10,277 nt of DNA from JAEELC01 sp963605425 (GTDB taxonomy: Bacteria; Bacillota_I; Bacilli_A; Acholeplasmatales; Anaeroplasmataceae). Below, one piece after another: positions 6,912 to 10,277 of this stretch. Each line of letters opens with the position of its first letter. Position 1 is the stretch's first letter. The notes below the pieces were generated by a model. It saw only the letters and a list, made by a program, of their open reading frames with translations, did no database searches and was not told the origin of the DNA. Position numbers and translations under genes: made by a program. The stretch is from positions 1-10,277 of the forward strand of contig CAVCUQ010000043.1 in assembly GCA_963605425.1 (NCBI GenBank), read 5' to 3'.

Positions 6912-8606
6912 ATGAAAAAGAAACTATTTTTATTACATTCATTACTAAGTTTAATAACTATCATATCTCTTCTTCTTGCAAGTATTATTATTATAAATAA
7001 TAACAATAAAAAAGATGTGGAAAAAAATCTAAATTATACACTCAATGTAGCCCGTAATGCGTTAAAAAGTTCATCTTCTAGTTTAGATAATGCAATTAAA
7101 GAAACAAATGATATATTATCCACTTCAAAAGATGGTTTAAGATTAACTATAATAGATAAAGATGGTACAGTACTATTTGATTCTAACGAGGAAAATATTA
7201 GTGAAAATCATTTAGATAGAGAAGAAATAAAAAATTTAGGAACTGTTGTTATTAGATATTCTAGTTCTTTAAATACTAACTATATGTATTTAGCAGGTGT
7301 TACTTCTTTAAATGATACAACTATCTATATAAGAGTAGCTATGCCTATGCAAGCTATTAATAGTTCAATAACTAATACTCTTATAATAACTATAATTATA
7401 TTTATTATAGTATTACTAATAACGTTATTAATCGATTTCAAATTCTTTGATTATTCAATGAAACCATTAAAACACGAAATTAATAGATTGAATTATTTAG
7501 TTACAGGTACATATCTAGATATAGATAAGATAGATGTTGATTCCCTTAAGAACCAAATCGATTCCACTAAAGTATTAATTGAAACTAAAATAGATTCACT
7601 TGAATATGAAAAAGAGAAATTTAATTATATTATTAATACCATGAAACAAGGTTTAATAATAGTTGATTTATATATGAATGTAGTACTAGTAAATGATTAT
7701 ATAAAGAAACTATTTAATTATACCTACGCTCCTTATGATTCACTTTTAAGTATTACTATCATTCCTGAATTTAATGAATTATATCGAAAAGCATTAAAAG
7801 AAAATGATGCTTCTGCCGAATTTAATATCGATTATAAACATTACATTCTCTATGCATCTCGTTTTAAAACTAAAACTCTTGATATCAATAACGAAGGTAT
7901 TTGTTTTACTTTATTTGATATTACTGAGCAAAATAATCTTAAGAAAGCTAAATCAGACTTCTTTGCGAATGCTTCTCACGAATTAAAGAGTCCTTTGACA
8001 AGTATTATTGGTTATTCTGAAATGATTAAAAATGGATTCCTTACAAAAGATGATGAAATCAATGATGCTTTAGATAGAATATTATTTGAGTCTAAGAGAA
8101 TGAATGAAATTGTAATTGAGATGCTTGAATTATCAAGACTTGAAACAAGTAATGTATCTAGTAAAGAAACACTTTCTATTCGTAATACTGTATTAAATAT
8201 CTTAAATATATTCAAACAAAATATAGAATCCAAAGGTATTAATGTAATATTATCTGAGAATGATTTTAACACCTTAATTTCTAGTGAAGATTTATATTCA
8301 TTAATTAAAAATGTATTAGAAAATGCAATTAGATATAATAAAGATAATGGTAAAATTTATATAAATATTGATTCATCTAAAAAACAACTATCTATTAAAG
8401 ATACTGGTATCGGAATAGATGATAAGTATAAAGATAGAATTTTTGAACGTTTCTTTAGAATAGATAAAGCACGTTCTAGAAAACTTGGTGGTACTGGACT
8501 TGGCCTAAGTATTGTTAAATATATTTGTATTAATAATTCTATTAAGATTGAATTAGACTCTAAGAAAGGTGAATATACTACCTTTATATTTACATTCTCA
8601 AATTAA
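6912..8606 (+). CDS. phoR: PhoR-type sensor histidine kinase
   Basis: Membrane histidine kinase, partner of the regulator encoded one base upstream. Order of parts: membrane helix 1 at about 8-28, an extracytoplasmic sensor region at 30-153, membrane helix 2 at about 154-176, a linker at 177-235 that is a poor match to HAMP, a PAS domain at about 236-340 (IINTMKQGLIIVD, ending at CFTLFDITEQ), then the kinase: H-box FFANASHELKSPLTSIIGY at 350-368 with phospho-His356, N-box NVLENAIRYNKDNG at 467-480, G1 box DTGIGI at 497-502, F box FERFFRID at 511-518 and G2 box GGTGLGLSIVKY at 526-537. This is the layout of Bacillus PhoR, and the length (564) is similar. The Shine-Dalgarno is weak (AGGA, 4 bases from the ATG), so translation is probably coupled to phoP. 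Confidence 0.93.
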   Translation: MKKKLFLLHSLLSLITIISLLLASIIIINNNNKKDVEKNLNYTLNVARNALKSSSSSLDNAIKETNDILSTSKDGLRLTIIDKDGTVLFDSNEENISENHLDREEIKNLGTVVIRYSSSLNTNYMYLAGVTSLNDTTIYIRVAMPMQAINSSITNTLIITIIIFIIVLLITLLIDFKFFDYSMKPLKHEINRLNYLVTGTYLDIDKIDVDSLKNQIDSTKVLIETKIDSLEYEKEKFNYIINTMKQGLIIVDLYMNVVLVNDYIKKLFNYTYAPYDSLLSITIIPEFNELYRKALKENDASAEFNIDYKHYILYASRFKTKTLDINNEGICFTLFDITEQNNLKKAKSDFFANASHELKSPLTSIIGYSEMIKNGFLTKDDEINDALDRILFESKRMNEIVIEMLELSRLETSNVSSKETLSIRNTVLNILNIFKQNIESKGINVILSENDFNTLISSEDLYSLIKNVLENAIRYNKDNGKIYINIDSSKKQLSIKDTGIGIDDKYKDRIFERFFRIDKARSRKLGGTGLGLSIVKYICINNSIKIELDSKKGEYTTFIFTFSN

Positions 8607-8610
8607 AAAG

Positions 8611-8657
8611 AACTCCCTATAGAAAAGTTTAAATAAAACTAATCTATAAGGAGTTTT
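8611..8657. terminator. Bidirectional rho-independent terminator between convergent units
   Basis: A 13-base stem (AACTCCCTATAGA at 8611-8623 with TCTATAAGGAGTT at 8643-8655, one mismatch) encloses a 19-base loop that can form an inner 5-base stem (AGTTT/AAACT). On the + strand it ends in TTTT; on the - strand the flanking AAAAA gives a T-run. It therefore stops the pst-pho operon on one side and the two-gene - strand unit on the other. Its 3' flank reaches to within 2 bases of the stop of the - strand gene. Confidence 0.85.
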
Positions 8658-8658
8658 A

Positions 8659-9117
8659 TTATGCAGGAAATGAATCGTAATGTAATCCTATATATAACAA
8701 AATAATTGAGCAAATTATAACAAATGACATTACTAATATTTCAATTACCCATAAGTAGACAGATTTTCTAATTGATTTGTCCTTACAACCTATAAGGAAT
8801 AAAATAAATGCAATAGGCGAAGCTCCTAATGAGAAAAAATATACTGCACTTAAAAATTTATTTTCAGGAAAACTTGTTTTAAGGATTGGTTCTACTACAT
8901 TATTTCTTATTGCAACATAAGCAACACCAATAAATAGTAGAGTAAGAATAATAGTATAAATTAACTTTAGTATGGATAACTTACTTTTAGTTACTCCTTC
9001 ATCAACTATTTCCTTATTTTCATTATAATATTTTTTATTTAGTTTAGTTATTCCATTTTCTTCTAAACTATTATAATCTTTAAAATACATTTTTAATCTA
9101 AGTCCAAGATATCCCAT
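8659..9117 (-). CDS. Small three-helix membrane protein, unknown function
   Basis: I do not recognise this 152-residue protein. A 45-residue charged N-terminal part (Lys, Glu, Asn and Tyr rich) precedes three hydrophobic segments at about 49-69, 88-110 and 119-146, so the N-terminus is probably cytoplasmic and the short C-terminal tail outside. The loop between helices 2 and 3 is basic (CKDKSIRK at 111-118). No enzyme motif is visible. The start is fixed by GGAGGTG, 6 bases upstream of the ATG, which lies inside the last codons of the secreted-protein gene; only 4 bases separate the two reading frames, so they should be co-transcribed and translationally coupled. It could anchor, export or protect against the upstream product; this is inference from pairing only. 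Confidence 0.8.
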   Translation of the reverse strand: MGYLGLRLKMYFKDYNSLEENGITKLNKKYYNENKEIVDEGVTKSKLSILKLIYTIILTLLFIGVAYVAIRNNVVEPILKTSFPENKFLSAVYFFSLGASPIAFILFLIGCKDKSIRKSVYLWVIEILVMSFVIICSIILLYIGLHYDSFPA

Positions 9118-9121
9118 TAAA

Positions 9122-9934
9122 TTACACCTCCATTATTAAAGCTTCCATAAGTTCATATTTAAATTTTCTCTCAATAGGGACTGGTACTCCATAAGGAATA
9201 TCACTATTTGTATAACAAAAAAAATCACCAGTAGAATAAATATATTCTATCCTTCCAGTTGTAATATAATATATTTTTTCTTTAACATATTGATAGTTTC
9301 TAATAATATATATTAATTTTCCATCAGTAACTAAAGAATAGATGTAAGACGTTAAAATATCGTCATTACTTGGAGAATATGATTTGCAAGCGTTGTATGC
9401 AACATCATCATTATGAAGATCCATCTGTTTATTCATTTTCTCATTTGAATCGTATTCTTCGTGGGCATACCCTTCCTCAATTGCGAATGAAGGATCAATT
9501 TTTACGCACATTAACCCAATCCAGTATGCATGTTGAAATGCATTTGCTTTACTTCCATCAGTATTGTACCCAAACAACTCTAAAGTTTTTTCTTTAGCCT
9601 TAATAGAACATTGATATCCTTTGAATGCTTTTAATGGGTGTTCCCAAAATAATTTCTTTTCAGCTTCAGTTAAATTTAATTTTGTATTATAAGTATTATA
9701 ACTTAATAATTGAACTCTATTATAACCTATACTATAAACATAATCTATGCACTCTTGATCAGTTGTAAAATCCACATCAATTAAATCTGATTCATATAAA
9801 ACAACATCGTTAACATCATAATAAATACCATCTGTTGTCATTAAGGTATATTTAGATTTAGCATAAATTGATTTGTTAAAGATACAATAACATAATAACA
9901 AACAATTCGTTAAAATAAATAAAAATTTCTTCAT
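9122..9934 (-). CDS. Secreted protein with a conserved His/Asp motif domain (DUF6973-like)
   Basis: A 270-residue protein with a signal peptide at 1-25 (hydrophobic core 4-20, likely cleavage after SIYA). A central domain at about 90-185 has a motif series I associate, from memory, with the DUF6973-type family: EKKLFWEHPLKAF at 92-104, NAFQHAYWIGL at 131-141, YAHEE at 156-160 and MDLHNDDVAYNAC at 171-183. His135, His158, Glu159, Asp172, His174 and Asp176 could form a metal or catalytic site, but no activity has been shown for it that I know of. The N-terminal part (26-88) and the Tyr/Ile-rich C-terminal part (190-270) are not recognised. AAAAGGAG 8 bases upstream supports the start. It is the first gene of a two-gene unit with a small membrane protein and has a near-perfect promoter. 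It may act on the cell surface or on neighbouring cells; this is a guess. Confidence 0.8.
   Translation of the reverse strand: MKKFLFILTNCLLLCYCIFNKSIYAKSKYTLMTTDGIYYDVNDVVLYESDLIDVDFTTDQECIDYVYSIGYNRVQLLSYNTYNTKLNLTEAEKKLFWEHPLKAFKGYQCSIKAKEKTLELFGYNTDGSKANAFQHAYWIGLMCVKIDPSFAIEEGYAHEEYDSNEKMNKQMDLHNDDVAYNACKSYSPSNDDILTSYIYSLVTDGKLIYIIRNYQYVKEKIYYITTGRIEYIYSTGDFFCYTNSDIPYGVPVPIERKFKYELMEALIMEV
9125..9131 (-). promoter_or_regulatory. Shine-Dalgarno of the membrane-protein gene inside the upstream reading frame
   Basis: On the - strand, GGAGGTG makes up the codons for the final Glu-Val of the secreted protein, directly before its TAA. It lies 7 bases from the ATG of the membrane protein at 9117. 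Stop and start are thus within one ribosome footprint. Confidence 0.8.
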
Positions 9935-9955
9935 AATCTCATCTCCTTTTGGGCT

Positions 9956-9984
9956 ATTATATTTAAAGTTTGAAATATTGTCAA
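9956..9984 (-). promoter_or_regulatory. Consensus sigma-70/sigma-A type promoter of the two-gene - strand unit
   Basis: On the - strand, TTGACA (9984-9979), a 17-base spacer and TATAAT (9961-9956) match the consensus at all twelve positions. The expected start, near 9949, falls on the first bases of the AAAAGGAG ribosome-binding site (9950-9943), so the leader would be only about 15 bases. Such a promoter predicts strong basal transcription unless a repressor acts on it. Confidence 0.85.
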
Positions 9985-10005
9985 CAAAAATTCAAAAATA
10001 TTTCA
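9971..10005. repeat. Inverted repeat around the -35 of the secreted-protein promoter
   Basis: TGAAATATT at 9971-9979 and its exact complement AATATTTCA at 9997-10005 are separated by 17 bases and bracket the TTGACA box. It could be an operator for a dimeric repressor, but in DNA this AT-rich a 9-base match may be chance. Confidence 0.4.
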
Positions 10006-10043
10006 TTTTTATCTTCAATAATCCAGCTATAATTTTGATAACG

Positions 10044-10059
10044 AAATAAAATTTTATTT
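10044..10059. repeat. 16-base perfect palindrome
   Basis: AAATAAAATTTTATTT is a perfect AT-only palindrome in the middle of the gene-free stretch that runs from 9935 to the window end. It may be an operator or a structural element between the two divergent promoters; it has no T-run or GC stem to make it a terminator. Confidence 0.4.
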
Positions 10060-10111
10060 TCACTACAAACTTTGATATAATATTTTTAGTTAGACCAATT
10101 AAAAAGAGTAT

Positions 10112-10186
10112 ATTAAATTTCGCGACGTGACGTGTACTGTTTTAAAATTAACGACGTGACAAAAAAACTTTAAAATTAACGACGTG
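10112..10186. repeat. Three spaced direct repeats with a CGACGTG core
   Basis: Copies 2 (10141-10158) and 3 (10169-10186) are identical for 18 bases, TTTAAAATTAACGACGTG. Copy 1 (10112-10129) matches 14 of 18 and keeps the whole CGACGTG core, followed by an extra overlapping ACGTG. Periods are 29 and 28 bases, with spacers of 11 and 10. The core is GC-rich in a region that is otherwise almost all A and T. Position upstream of a + strand promoter (-10 at 10235) suggests a multi-site activator or repressor target; iterons or a recombination site are alternatives. It is too short in spacer and repeat to be CRISPR. Confidence 0.85.
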
Positions 10187-10209
10187 GCTATTATATTATT
10201 TTCATAATT

Positions 10210-10240
10210 TTCACAAAAAAATGACTCCTTTTGTTATAAT
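10210..10240 (+). promoter_or_regulatory. Promoter of a + strand gene that begins beyond the window
   Basis: TATAAT at 10235-10240 is a perfect -10. The best -35 is TTCACA at 10210-10215, with a long 19-base spacer, so it may need an activator. The expected transcript start is near 10247, and a ribosome-binding site follows at 10266. Confidence 0.6.
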
Positions 10241-10273
10241 ATGTTTGGCTTTAACAATAATAACGAAAGGAGT
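10224..10273. repeat. 14-base inverted repeat joining the -10 region and the ribosome-binding site
   Basis: ACTCCTTTTGTTAT (10224-10237) pairs with ATAACGAAAGGAGT (10260-10273) over 14 positions with a single G-T pair. The left arm contains the first part of the -10 TATAAT; the right arm contains the whole AAAGGAG. A transcript starting at the local promoter would lack the left arm; one coming from further upstream would fold and hide the ribosome-binding site. Confidence 0.7.
10266..10272 (+). promoter_or_regulatory. Shine-Dalgarno of a gene starting just past the window end
   Basis: AAAGGAG with five more bases (TTTTA) before the window ends. A start codon should follow within a few bases. 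The gene itself is outside the window. Confidence 0.7.
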
Positions 10274-10277
10274 TTTA

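Noticed and set aside
8012..8272. A - strand open frame opposite the phoR kinase domain
   Set aside because: The + strand carries intact kinase motifs (H-box at 356, N-box at 467) across and beyond this stretch; the reverse frame is a shadow with no initiation signal.
9370..9597. A + strand open frame opposite the secreted-protein gene
   Set aside because: It overlaps the conserved NAFQHAYW, AHE and MDLHND motifs encoded on the other strand and has no ribosome-binding site or family resemblance.
10112..10186. CRISPR array
   Set aside because: Repeats of 18 bases with 10-11 base spacers, only three copies and no cas genes in view; CRISPR spacers are normally 25 bases or more.
10190..10195. 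A second - strand promoter, with TATAAT reading leftwards
   Set aside because: The only nearby -35 candidate (TTGTGA) is 15 bases away and matches poorly, and the - strand unit already has a perfect promoter at 9956-9984. It remains possible but is not supported.
1..10277. Recoded UGA as in mycoplasmas, suggested by the very high AT content and the lack of TGA stops
   Set aside because: Trp in the recognisable proteins is encoded by TGG and none of the reading frames needs an internal TGA to stay open, so the standard bacterial code fits.

Overview
The window is a strongly AT-rich piece of a bacterial chromosome. Codon use is AT-biased, Shine-Dalgarno sites are strong (AAAGGAG type), the Pho boxes are of the Bacillus type (TTTACA-like) and the substrate-binding protein is a lipoprotein. 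Together these point to a low-GC Bacillota, perhaps a gut Erysipelotrichia-like or related Bacilli lineage. The lineage is an inference. TGA is not read as tryptophan: every Trp in the recognisable proteins is TGG.

Region 1 (1-1443) is the 3' part of a gene for an AAA-ATPase-like/PD-(D/E)XK protein, cut by the window edge and closed by a rho-independent terminator.

Region 2 (about 1444-8657) is a complete phosphate-starvation module on the + strand: a Pho-box array and promoter, then pstS-pstC-pstA-pstB-phoU and, after a 55-base gap, phoP-phoR. The genes are tightly packed: pstS/pstC overlap by 22 bases, pstC/pstA share one base, the pstB gap is 13 bases, the phoU gap 3, and phoP-phoR are 1 base apart. 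PstS captures phosphate outside the membrane, PstC/PstA form the channel, PstB hydrolyses ATP, PhoU links transport to signalling, and PhoR/PhoP should sense phosphate limitation and activate the operon through the upstream boxes, closing a feedback loop. Two proteins depart from textbook form. PstS has its two sequence halves in swapped order (a circular permutation), and PstA carries a roughly 130-residue extracytoplasmic insert after its first membrane helix. A long hairpin at 8611-8655 ends the operon and serves convergent transcription as well.

Region 3 (8659-9984, - strand) is a two-gene unit: a secreted protein with a His/Asp-rich motif set (NAFQHAYW, AHE, MDLHND), followed by a small three-helix membrane protein whose Shine-Dalgarno lies in the last codons of the first gene. 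A consensus promoter (TTGACA-17-TATAAT) drives it with a very short leader.

Region 4 (about 9985-10277) has no gene. It holds palindromes, three spaced direct repeats with a GC-rich CGACGTG core at a 28-29 base period, and the promoter and ribosome-binding site of a + strand gene that starts just beyond the window. A 14-base inverted repeat joins the -10 region of that promoter to the ribosome-binding site.
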